Assembly: GCA_026168455.1 (NCBI GenBank) | Contig: CM047428.1 | Location: 88,740,594 to 88,804,593 of the forward strand | DNA length: 64,000 bases | Source of the DNA: Theocolax elegans | Lineage: Eukaryota > Arthropoda > Insecta > Hymenoptera > Cerocephalidae | Reading direction: 5' to 3' | In this document: positions 34,664 through 44,966 of the stretch, piece by piece | How the letters are laid out: the number at the start of each line of letters is the position of its first letter | How positions within the stretch are numbered: position 1 is the first letter of the stretch | Translations under genes and position numbers: made by a program | Notes under the pieces: generated by a model | Databases searched by the model: none | The model's input: only the letters and a program-made list of their open reading frames with translations | Told to the model about the DNA's origin: nothing

Positions 34664-36136
34664 TGTAACGCTGCACTGGGGATCAGGGTGCAGGTTATTT
34701 AGGGTCAACTACTTACTATAAATAAAATAAGTATTTATTAATATAAACAAATAATTAGAGATATGGGAGCCAGCCGCGTTAACACGCGACGAATATCGGT
34801 AACACGCGGGTTATCTTAGCCTGATACAATGTAAAGAGCAGTACTCTCGCCGCACCGGTTTATGCTGTAAGGAAGGAAAGGGGAAGGAGGGGACCAGGGT
34901 CTCGCACACACTAGTACGGATACTCGGCGGTACCGTACGCAGCTAGAGTGAATTATTCACCAACCTTATCGGAGTAATCGGCACTCGTCCCTAATTGGCG
35001 ATGTCACTCTCTCTTTCTCTGTCGCTTCGCTCACTCGTACTCGATGTCCTAGACTTCGAGGCACCAGACACTATCGGGCTATCGAATAGATTTCCGTTCA
35101 GGACGGCGGACCGTAGAGCTCTGACTCTCGGCGTGCTCGAGAGCCCCGTGTTCGTACCGCGCGCCTGCGCAGTACGTACTCGTGCGCGGCACCTCGATCT
35201 CGCGTCGTGCGAGCGTGTCGAGTGCCGCAGTGTTCAGGCTGTATCGGTACGAATCGGCTGTATGGTGCTGTATGCCGTGATGACAACCTAGTACGACCTC
35301 TTCCCAGGTAACTAATAGTTCATTAGCTATTTACTGCGTTCTTCAACGGGTACGGCATGAGTTTCAGGTACGAAGCTCACCCGCCGTCGCTTGCTGCTCG
35401 AGGCCGAGTTACCCCTCTCTCTCTTCGACGACGTTGACCTCGCTGATGACTAGCCTCTTCGTCTACAGCTCTAGGTGGGTATTTAGTCGTGAGGTTTACA
35501 CACATGTGAATGTTTGTACGCGTTATTGTCCGAGATATCGGCTGTACACGTTGTTTGTGTACATTAACCTAACCTCAATTTACCCTATTATGTTCCTTGT
35601 ACAGCTGTAGTAATTATACACAGCTGTACATATCTTTCCTTGTCTTGTGTCTTCTTGGCTATGGCTATTTATCCTCTTCCTTGCTCCTTACCTTATTGCT
35701 GTGTTTTTGTTCTCATTAACATCTGTCTTACAGCTGTATCTTGCTTGGCGTTGGAGGTTCTTCGGCTTCCTGCCTGGGTACCACCTCATCGCCTTGGCTG
35801 CTATGCTGTGAGGCTTCGGAGGGTCCTGGAGGCTTCCTAGTGATCGCCTCCCTTGACTATCCTGTTGGCTGTGCCAGACTCGGAGGAGCCCACCTGATAA
35901 TCTGAGCTCGCCCAAGATCCTCAACGCCAGAACCACTTCAGTGTTGTGTGCTGTGCTTGGGAAAGGGTTATTAGATTGTGAGGGTAGGCAGGACGTAGTT
36001 AATGTGCGGGTAGGTAGCTAGGGAATAGTATATGGGTAGGTAGTGTAGCTAGGACTCGTCTAGCTTATCCGGGTAGGTAGGTGTTCGTCAGGGGTTCTGT
36101 CGCTCGCTCTTGACATGTGCAAAGCACATTGTCACA
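34664..36136. mobile_element. Solo-LTR-like insertion, 1.47 kb
   Basis: It begins TGTAACGC and ends TTGTCACA. It interrupts the left arm of the inverted-arm element, and the inverted right arm shows the uninterrupted sequence, which fixes both borders. Flanks are AATA on the left and ACTA on the right, a 4-bp target duplication with one mismatch. It is GC-richer than its surroundings and has no credible ORF. TG...CA ends, a 4-bp target duplication and no internal genes point to a solo LTR, probably Ty3-type. Confidence 0.7.
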
Positions 36137-36298
36137 ACTAATAACAATATTCATTTGTGCAAAATTAATTTCTGCAAAACTAATAAAAAAGTAATTTCTC
36201 TTTTTTTTATTCTCTTTAAATAAAATAATACTTGCACCACCGTTGGTTAAGTGTTTCAAAAGTTTTTTATGATTTACTAATATCCTCTTGTATACTGA

Positions 36299-36508
36299 GG
36301 CCTTGCGATGGCTCGGTCGGTAGGGCATCGGGCTCGTAATCTGGAAGTTCAATGTTCGATTCCCGTCCCCGGCCGATTGATACAAGCACTACTGAAGAAT
36401 GTATTTTCACCAAGTGCTTTCTTCGCCAAGATATCGTATGACTTTCGTCGCTGATTAGCATCGAATCGGGAGCACAAAAAGAACGACGTTAAAATATAAA
36501 AAAAAAAT
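36299..36508 (+). mobile_element. tRNA-derived SINE, near full length
   Basis: The head has an A box (tggctcggtcggtagggc), ctcgtaat in the anticodon position and a B box (gttcgattcccgtccc). The body contains the caagtgctttcttcgccaag segment and the 3' end a cgctgattagc...gaacgacgtta stretch followed by an A-rich tail. It lies in the loop between the two inverted arms, as at 59844. Confidence 0.85.
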
Positions 36509-36821
36509 TCACTTTTATACTGAAAATAGTTTTAAAAAAGTGGACATAAAGCAATCTAATGTTTAAAACGTAATATTTCTAATTTGGAATTGAACGTATC
36601 TATTCGTTTTCTAATCATAAATAGTTGTCAAGTACTGGTACTTTGTTCAACTGCAGAAGTCAAATAAAAATTAATCGCTGTTACGATATATACAGGTCTC
36701 ATGAGTTAACATTAAGTCTTATACTTAATTTTACCTTAAAATATTTATAAGCCCTTGATATAAACATGCATAAGCAGTGTGTTATGCAGTTCGAATTAGA
36801 ACAAGAGTAAGATGGCAATTC

Positions 36822-38055
36822 AACGAGTGGTGCAAGTATTATTTTATTTAAAGAGAATAAAAAAGAGAGAAATTACTTTTTTAATAGTTTTGCAGAAATT
36901 AATTTTGCACAAATGAATATTATTATTATTATATAAAATTGTTTATCTATTGCTGCAAGACACGGGAAGGATATACATTGTGTATTTAAAGAGAATAAAA
37001 AAGTGAGAAATTTATTTTTTATCAGTTTTGCAGAAATTAATAAAATTATTAAAAAATTATTTATCTATTGCTTGTAGGACTTGACAGAACTAGTATTGAA
37101 ATGTAAACTTGTAAGATACTTTTTTGAAAAAATGTTTGTTTTTAATTTAAAAGATATTTGTATTTTTTAAAATAAATACTTGTTGATTCTACTTTGATTT
37201 CAGTACTTTCTATTGCAGAAACTTTTTATGGAGTTTAAGAAGAATATATAAACGTTTAATTAAAATACAATTTATGGTATGGTAAAAAATATTTGTCGAT
37301 TATTCCGCTTTGATTTCAGTACTTTCAATAGCAGAAACTACTTATGAAGTTTAAGCAAAATATATAAAATGTCTAATTATAAAAAAGAAAAACAAGTAGA
37401 AAAAAGATGGGAGTAAAAATTAATAATTTTTTATCAGGCATCGTTTTTGAAAGTGTGATTGGAAACCATACTTGCGAAGTTTGACACCTTCGACGAAGGT
37501 GTTTTATAAAGTACTTTCTAGAGACATAAATAACGAATAAACGAGTTATTTAAAGTGTATACCTAAAATATTAATAAATAAATTAAAATTTTGTGTTGAT
37601 TTGGTACACAATACTTGTCGATCCCATTTTGATTTCAGTTCTTTCAATTGCAGAAATTGGTATAAAATTTTAAGCAACTATGTATAAGTGTTTAAGTAAT
37701 ACACAAATTTATGGCGTTGTAAAAAATACTTGTTGATTATTCCGCTTTGATTTCCGTATTTTCAATAGCAGAAACTTCTTATAAAGTTTAAGCGAAATAT
37801 ATAAAATGTTTACTTATAAAAACAAAAATAAGTAGAAAAAGTTGGGAGTAAGAATTAAAAATTTTTTTATCAACATCGTTTTTGAAAGTGTGATTGGAAA
37901 CCATATTGGCGAAGTTTGACACCTTCGTCGAAGCTGTTTTATAAAGTACTTTCTAGAGACACAAATAACGATAATTATTAGACAACAAATTTTAAAATGT
38001 TTAATACACCGAGACTTGCGAACTTTTATACATCTCGTTGAAGGTGTTTTAATAA
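36822..38055 (-). repeat. Right arm of inverted-arm element, next to the Helitron
   Basis: This is the inverse of 33740-34663 plus 36137-36240, with a further partly duplicated outer section (hairpins at about 37484 and, degenerate, 37920 and 38035). It stops nine bases before the stop codon of the Helitron helicase, so in the Helitron's orientation this repeat family is its immediate 3' flank. Confidence 0.8.
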
Positions 38056-38063
38056 AATATAAT

Positions 38064-40736
38064 TTAAACACTTTCTAAAAATAATACGTATATATTTTTA
38101 GCTCTTTTTGGCCATTGTTTCCTCTGGATTATTAAATCATTAATTTTAAACCATTGCTTATTTTGACGTACCATATTCGTATAGTGACCGGTTTCTATAG
38201 AATCACCGTGATGAAATATTCCACTCATTACTTTATATTTCTTTTTTCCAATAGTCACAATTGATTTTGGAATTTCATTAATACCATAATTATTTAATTT
38301 AGAAACTTTGTTGTTTTCAACGGTAAATATAACTAACTGAAGTATTAGTAAAGTACTTTTTAATGTTAGTTCCATGTTTTGAAGTTTGTTACATCTGCAA
38401 CCATTTTTACAATTTCCTTTAACTTGTAACCAGTTTTCTATGTTGTAATCTAAGACGTGTTGTAAGGTACAAAAGCTATTTGTAATGTCAGGTAAATTAA
38501 GAATTAAGATATAATTTGAGGTAGTACTTTCAGTTCTGTCATCACAGCCAGGACATCGTGTAACATATTTTAAATCAAATTGTAATGTTTTTTGTAAAAA
38601 CGCAGATTTATTACACAGGTGTAATAAAAATTCTGATGCATCTTGCTGCTCTGATAAACTATATTTTGGATCAAGATACTTTCTTAAAGCTGATATGTTC
38701 ATTGTATTTTTTGAAACGTATTGATCGAAAATAGTTTTTAACGGATCAATAGCTTTAAGTTGCGTTAAAGCCCTTCTTACTGTTACCGAGTGAAATAAAC
38801 TTTGGATGCAAGAATTGGCATAGCAGGAAACGTAATCAAAATTAGGTATTCCAAAGATATTCCAACAGTTATCCTTCAAATAATTTAAGTAAGCGTTTTC
38901 GTCATTAATAGATAAGTTTGTAGTAAGAGTCCATCGAACATCTTTAACCAAATTATTTTTAAGTAAACGAGCGGGTTTTCCGTCGGGAATTGCAAATTCT
39001 TCGAGATCAGATCGAAAACATTGCCTTAATCTATTATATTCAAGGACAGCTGATAAATCAGCCATAATTCGCGATGGATCGAAATTAATAAAATGTAAAC
39101 CCTTTATTGTTGTAGCGCGCGAGCAAGCAACGTAAGTTTGACCGAAAGTAAATATATTGTTACCAGCATCTACAACTACATTGTCTAAGCTGAGACCCTG
39201 ACTCTTATGAATAGTAATTCCATAACTATTACATATCGGAAATTGTTTGCGAATTATGCAAATTCTATCCATCACAACAAATTTAAATTCCAGCCGATCA
39301 AGTGAATATTCTTGACCGCTTTCTAATTTAATATGTATTTTTGTACATTCATTATCTTTATCTTTTAACACTGCGATAACTGTTGCTATAGTACCATTAA
39401 CTAATCCAATAGTTACATCAATATTTCTCCTGATCATAATTTTTGAATTTAATTTAATTGTTATTACGCGATCGATACCACAAATATTGTTGTCTTCTTC
39501 ATTTATCAACTTTTGAACTTTTTTTTCTAAATTTTTAGGACATTTAAAACAATCATGAGCAACAAGTTTTATTTCTTCTGAATCTATTCTTTGCAACATA
39601 GCTGTATTTAAGACATTACACATTTTTTTAGTTGGTAATAAACAAATAGTATTTAAAGGTAATTTATTCAAATAATTGCAGAGCTCTTTAACAATTTCAG
39701 CGGAATTATGCGTGGTAAATGCAGTATTTTGTTTTTGTAACATATCAATATCCGTTTTTGTCACGAATCCGAGTCTCATTCTAGATAAAATATCGTTAAA
39801 TTGTTTATCTTTCAATTGTCTCATATTAATATTCAATTCGTCGTAAGAAAATAAATTCCATAAGTTGTATGAATTTATACCTCCAATGTACTTATTAATT
39901 TGTTGCTTCGATAATTCTTTAAATGCAAATTCTTCATTAACCGGAGGGAGTTGCAACAGGTCTCCGAAAACAACAATATGTTTTTTTCCAAACCAACCAT
40001 CGTCGGTATCAGAAGTATCAAATATTTCTCCTAGCCGTAAGTGAATGTACATCAGCATAATATTTGATACCATAGAAATTTCATCAAGTATAATTAAATC
40101 AACATCTTTTAAACTTAATCTTATCTGCTTCAATGCTGCTGAGGATAGTTCTTTATATTTTGCGGTACCTCCTTGTTCTACTGGTAAATGTAACAGTCTA
40201 TGAACAGTAAGACCGTCAATGTTATATGCTGCTATACCAGTAGGTGCAGTGACAGCAGTTTCTTTGTTTCGAATTATCTTGTTCCACGCTACGAGCAGTT
40301 TGATAATGTAGCTCTTTCCCGTACCTCCAGAACCACTAACAAAAAATCTTAAAATTGTATTTTTTGACGATAGTACAGATGTAATACTTTCAAAAACTCT
40401 TGCTTGATCTTCATTCAGTTTTGTAATAGATTCTTGAAGGACTGTGGGCGTCATTGAAAAATTCTGCGCAATATCCTGAAAGTCTTTCATAGCATTTTCC
40501 ACATCAATAGGGATACAACCTACAGGTAAATTACTTGAGTTTGATTGACTGTTTGAGTCATTTTTTTCTAACTGTTTGTGAATCTTTTCATTCATTTTAT
40601 CTCTAGCTTCGCGAATCTCATTAAATTTATCGTGATATTTCATTGCTTCGATTAGTTCATTTCCTTTTTTAAGAAATGCGTTTTTGTATGTGCTTTCGTT
40701 CCCTTTTAATTCATTGTAACCGAGGGATTTTGCCAA
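38064..40736 (-). CDS. Helitron PIF1-family helicase with C-terminal USP domain (copy A)
   Basis: 890 codons, open. Residues about 130-560 form a PIF1-like SF1B helicase: Walker A (GSGGTGKS), Walker B (DLIILDEISM), motif III (GDLLQLPPV) and the late motifs GITIHKSQGLSLDNV and VACSRA, all intact. It unwinds DNA ahead of the displaced strand during Helitron replication. Residues about 635-890 form a ubiquitin-specific-protease-like domain: the Cys box VSCYANSCIQSL, QQDASEF, zinc-type pairs CPGC and CKNGC, and the His box HHGDSIETGHYTN followed by WFKINDL. The catalytic Cys, His and Asn/Asp are all present. The first codon is not ATG; in the original element this is an internal segment continuous with Rep, and upstream codons belong to the insert. 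Confidence 0.88.
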   Translation of the reverse strand: MAKSLGYNELKGNESTYKNAFLKKGNELIEAMKYHDKFNEIREARDKMNEKIHKQLEKNDSNSQSNSSNLPVGCIPIDVENAMKDFQDIAQNFSMTPTVLQESITKLNEDQARVFESITSVLSSKNTILRFFVSGSGGTGKSYIIKLLVAWNKIIRNKETAVTAPTGIAAYNIDGLTVHRLLHLPVEQGGTAKYKELSSAALKQIRLSLKDVDLIILDEISMVSNIMLMYIHLRLGEIFDTSDTDDGWFGKKHIVVFGDLLQLPPVNEEFAFKELSKQQINKYIGGINSYNLWNLFSYDELNINMRQLKDKQFNDILSRMRLGFVTKTDIDMLQKQNTAFTTHNSAEIVKELCNYLNKLPLNTICLLPTKKMCNVLNTAMLQRIDSEEIKLVAHDCFKCPKNLEKKVQKLINEEDNNICGIDRVITIKLNSKIMIRRNIDVTIGLVNGTIATVIAVLKDKDNECTKIHIKLESGQEYSLDRLEFKFVVMDRICIIRKQFPICNSYGITIHKSQGLSLDNVVVDAGNNIFTFGQTYVACSRATTIKGLHFINFDPSRIMADLSAVLEYNRLRQCFRSDLEEFAIPDGKPARLLKNNLVKDVRWTLTTNLSINDENAYLNYLKDNCWNIFGIPNFDYVSCYANSCIQSLFHSVTVRRALTQLKAIDPLKTIFDQYVSKNTMNISALRKYLDPKYSLSEQQDASEFLLHLCNKSAFLQKTLQFDLKYVTRCPGCDDRTESTTSNYILILNLPDITNSFCTLQHVLDYNIENWLQVKGNCKNGCRCNKLQNMELTLKSTLLILQLVIFTVENNKVSKLNNYGINEIPKSIVTIGKKKYKVMSGIFHHGDSIETGHYTNMVRQNKQWFKINDLIIQRKQWPKRAKNIYVLFLESV

Positions 40737-41480
40737 GTAAGGAAACCAGGGTGGGGTTGAGTAAAGACCAACACTTTTTATTTCTAAATGAGTATTTATT
40801 ATTCGCTTAACTAAATTATAACCCGCTCGTCCTTATGTCTCTGCAACAAATGAATACAAGAAGAGTCTCGTTAGTCACATAAATCTATTCGCATGCGTGT
40901 TATGACTGTGTATATACAATATATGTGTGATATGCTAGCCAGGCAATATAATTACTAATACGGAATACAAGGTTACAATATACTAATGACGCGGTTACCC
41001 CTCGACGAGAGCGACTCGATCGTCGATAGGGCAGAAAATCTCGGTGGTGTCGATAATCCTCTGGAGAACCAAGAGGGTTATCGACCCAAACGCTAAAACG
41101 AAACTGGCTAGGTGTGTACGACGGTGTCGACTTGCCTCCCTCCACTATGGTGCGCCGATAGCCAAAGGAGCAAGTTTCGCAGACGACTATCCTGGTGAAC
41201 CGAGGAGAGTCGTCTATTGCTTTCGCGGTTACGGTGTCGCGGGGGCACGTACGCGGTCGCGGGGCCAAGCACCTTCCTCGTTTCGCCCACGGTGAACCAG
41301 TGGGAGAACCGAGTCGGGTTATTACTGACGTACTCTGGAGAACCGAGGGTACGGTCAGGACTCGAGCTTGTCTCAGCCCCCGAGAGGATCGCGCTCTCAA
41401 CCTGGTGAACCGAGGTAGAGAGGGAGTGCTCCTGCTCGGGCCACTGCGCCAAACCGACTGCCCGTTCTGGTATGCGCGCC
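40737..41480 (-). mobile_element. Partial copy of inserted LTR-like sequence
   Basis: This matches 44087-44833 nearly base for base and lies at the junction between the two helicase copies. It stops at gcgcgccgg, where it joins the 3' end of helicase copy B. Its presence shows that the insertion came first and the tandem duplication of helicase plus insert second. Confidence 0.8.
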
Positions 41481-44086
41481 GGTTATTAAATCATTAATTT
41501 TAAACCATTGCTTATTTTGACGTACCATATTCGTATAGTGACCGGTTTCTATAGAATCACCGTGATGAAATATTCCACTCATTACTTTATATTTCTTTTT
41601 TCCAATAGTCACAATTGATTTTGGAATTTCATTAATACCATAATTATTTAATTTAGAAACTTTGTTGTTTTCAACGGTAAATATAACTAACTGAAGTATT
41701 AGTAAAGTACTTTTTAATGTTAGTTCCATGTTTTGAAGTTTGTTACATCTGCAACCATTTTTACAATTTCCTTTAACTTGTAACCAGTTTTCTATGTTGT
41801 AATCTAAGACGTGTTGTAAGGTACAAAAGCTATTTGTAATTTCAGGTAAATTAAGAATTAAGATATAATTTGAGGTAGTACTTTCAGTTCTGTCATCACA
41901 GCCAGGACATCGTGTAACATATTTTAAATCAATTGTAATGTTTTTTTGTAAAAACGCAGATTTATTACACAGGTGCAATAAAAATTCTGATGCATCTTGC
42001 TGCTCTGATAAACTATATTTTGGATCAACATACTTTCTTAAAGCTGATATGTTCATTGTATTTTTTGAAACGTATTGATCGAAAATAGTTTTTAACGGAT
42101 CAATAGCTTTAAGTTGCGTTAAAGCCCTTCTTACTGTTACCGAGTGAAATAAACTTTGGATGCAAGAATTGGCATAGCAGGAAACGTAATCAAAATTAGG
42201 TATTCCAAAGATATTCCAACAGTTATCCTTCAAATAATTTAAGTAAGCGTTTTCGTCATTAATAGATAAGTTTGTAGTAAGAGTCCATCGAACATCTTTA
42301 ACCAAATTATTTTTAAGTAAACGAGCGGGTTTTCCGTCGGGAATTGCAAATTCTTCGAGATCAGATCGAAAACATTGCCTTAATCTATTATATTCAAGGA
42401 CAGCTGATAAATCAGCCATAATTCGCGATGGATCGAAATTAATAAAATGTAAACCCTTTATTGTTGTAGCGCGCGAGCAAGCAACGTAAGTTTGACCGAA
42501 AGTAAATATATTGTTACCAGCATCTACAACTACATTGTCTAAGCTGAGACCTGACTCTTATGAATAGTAATTCCATAACTATTACATATCGGAAATTGTT
42601 TGCGAATTATGCAAATTCTATCCATCACAACAAATTTAAATTCCAGCCGATCAAGTGAATATTCTTGACCGCTTTCTAATTTAATATGTATTTTTGTACA
42701 TTCATTATCTTTATCTTTTAACACTGCGATAACTGTTGCTATAGTACCATTAACTAATCCAATAGTTACATCAATATTTCTCCTGATCATAATTTTGAAT
42801 TTAATTTAATTGTTATTACGCGATCGATACCACAAATATTGTTGTCTTCTTCATTTATCAACTTTTGAACTTTTTTTTCTAAATTTTTAGGACATTTAAA
42901 ACAATCATGAGCAACAAGTTTTATTTCTTCTGAATCTATTCTTTGCAACATAGCTGTATTTAAGACATTACACATTTTTTTAGTGGTAATAAACAAATAG
43001 TATTTAAAGGTAATTTATTCAAATAATTGCAGAGCTCTTTAACAATTTCAGCGGAATTATGCGTGGTAAATGCAGTATTTTGTTTTTGTAACATATCAAT
43101 ATCCGTTTTTGTCACGAATCCGAGTCTCATTCTAGATAAAATATCGTTAAATTGTTTATCTTTCAATTGTCTCATATTAATATTCAATTCGTCGTAAGAA
43201 AATAAATTCCATAAGTTGTATGAATTTATACCTCCAATGTACTTATTAATTTGTTGCTTCGATAATTCTTTAAATGCAAATTCTTCATTAACCGGAGGGA
43301 GTTGCAACAGGTCTCCGAAAACAACAATATGTTTTTTTCCAAACCAACCATCGTCGGTATCAGAAGTATCAAATATTTCTCCTAGCCGTAAGTGAATGTA
43401 CATCAGCATAATATTTGATACCATAGAAATTTCATCAAGTATAATTAAATCAACATCTTTTAAACTTAATCTTATCTGCTTCAATGCTGCTGAGGATAGT
43501 TCTTTATATTTTGCGGTACCTCCTTGTTCTACTGGTAAATGTAACAGTCTATGAACAGTAAGACCGTCAATGTTATATGCTGCTATACCAGTAGGTGCAG
43601 TGACAGCAGTTTCTTGTTTCGAATTATCTTGTTCCACGCTACGAGCAGTTTGATAATGTAGCTCTTTCCCGTACCTCCAGAACCACTAACAAAAAATCTT
43701 AAAATTGTATTTTTTGACGATAGTACAGATGTAATACTTTCAAAAACTCTTGCTTGATCTTCATTCAGTTTTGTAATAGATTCTTGAAGGACTGTGGGCG
43801 TCATTGAAAAATTCTGCGCAATATCCTGAAAGTCTTTCATAGCATTTTCCACATCAATAGGGATACAACCTACAGGTAAATTACTTGAGTTTGATTGACT
43901 GTTTGAGTCATTTTTTTCTAACTGTTTGTGAATCTTTTCATTCATTTTATCTCTAGCTTCGCGAATCTCATTAAATTTATCGTGATATTTCATTGCTTCG
44001 ATTAGTTCATTTCCTTTTTTAAGAAATGCGTTTTTGTATGTGCTTTCGTTCCCTTTTAATTCATTGTAACCGAGGGATTTTGCCAA
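41481..44086 (-). pseudogene. Helicase-USP copy B with 1-nt lesions
   Basis: This is the tandem copy of 38125-40736. It has single-base deletions relative to copy A near 42551, 42794, 42984 and 43614, plus compensating indels near 41933-41947, which split it into frames 44086-43583, 43637-42960, 42996-42787, 42790-42539 and 42419-41397. The C-terminus is cut at the duplication junction (41481) and runs on into the insert. Apart from these indels it is almost identical to copy A, so it is either a very young pseudogene or an assembly-error version of an intact gene. Confidence 0.88.
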
Positions 44087-44966
44087 GTAAGGAAACCAGG
44101 GTGGGGTTGAGTAAAGACCAACACTTTTTATTTCTAAATGAGTATTTATTATTCGCTTAACTAAATTAGAACCCGCTCGTCCTTATGTCTCTGCAACAAA
44201 TGAATACAAGAAGAGTCTCGTTAGTCACATAAATCTATTCGCATGCGTGTTATGACTGTGTATATACAATATATGTGTGATATGCTAGCCAGGCAATATA
44301 ATTACTAATACGGAATACAAGGTTACAATATACTAATGACGCGGTTACCCCTCGACGAGAGCGACTCGATCGTCGATAGGGCAGAAAATCTCGGTGGTGT
44401 CGATAATCCTCTGGAGAACCAAGAGGGTTATCGACCCAAACGCTAAAACGAAACTGGCTAGGTACGACGGTGTCGACTTGCCTCCCTCCACTATGGTGCG
44501 CCGATAGCCAAAGGAGCAAGTTTCGCAGACGACTATCCTGGTGAACCGAGGAGAGTCGTCTATTGCTTTCGCGGTTACGGTGTCGCGGGGGCACGTACGC
44601 GGTCGCGGGGCCAAGCACCTTCCTCGTTTCGCCCACGGTGAACCAGTGGGAGAACCGAGTCGGGTTATTACTGACGTACTCTGGAGAACCGAGGGTACGG
44701 TCAGGACTCGAGCTTGTCTCAGCCCCCGAGAGGATCGCGCTCTCAACCTGGTGAACCGAGGTAGAGAGGGAGTGCTCCTGCTCGGGCCACTGCGCCAAAC
44801 CGACTGCCCGTTCTGGTATGCGCGCCGGTATATATACCCGTTGACGGCCGCTAGGTGTCTCTCGTTCGTCGGTATAGGAGTGGGGAGCAGTCCCTTAATC
44901 CTGCTTGCTCCGCGAGATGTTAAGCGCGAGAGCACGGCGTATTGCTTATAGCAAGGGCTCTCGTCG
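44087..44966 (-). mobile_element. LTR-like sequence inserted between Rep and helicase
   Basis: GC-rich sequence unlike the Helitron's AT-rich genes. It holds five copies of a ctggWgaaccgagg-like motif at 44410-44760, a TATA-type sequence (gccggtatatataccc) at about 44825, and an AATAAA on the - strand near the end next to the helicase (about 44145). Promoter-like and poly(A)-like signals without an ORF suggest a solo LTR. I could not find TG...CA ends with a clear target duplication, so this is a tentative label. It stops the Rep frame at 44920. Confidence 0.5.

Noticed and set aside
34995..35291. 98-codon + strand ORF in the GC-rich block
   Set aside because: It lies inside the LTR-like insertion 34664-36136, begins in simple sequence and has no protein-like pattern.
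41044..41497. Arg-rich ORFs on both strands in the GC-rich insert, repeated at 44250-44951
   Set aside because: They are mutually overlapping in several frames within the non-coding LTR-like insert and change frame between the two copies.
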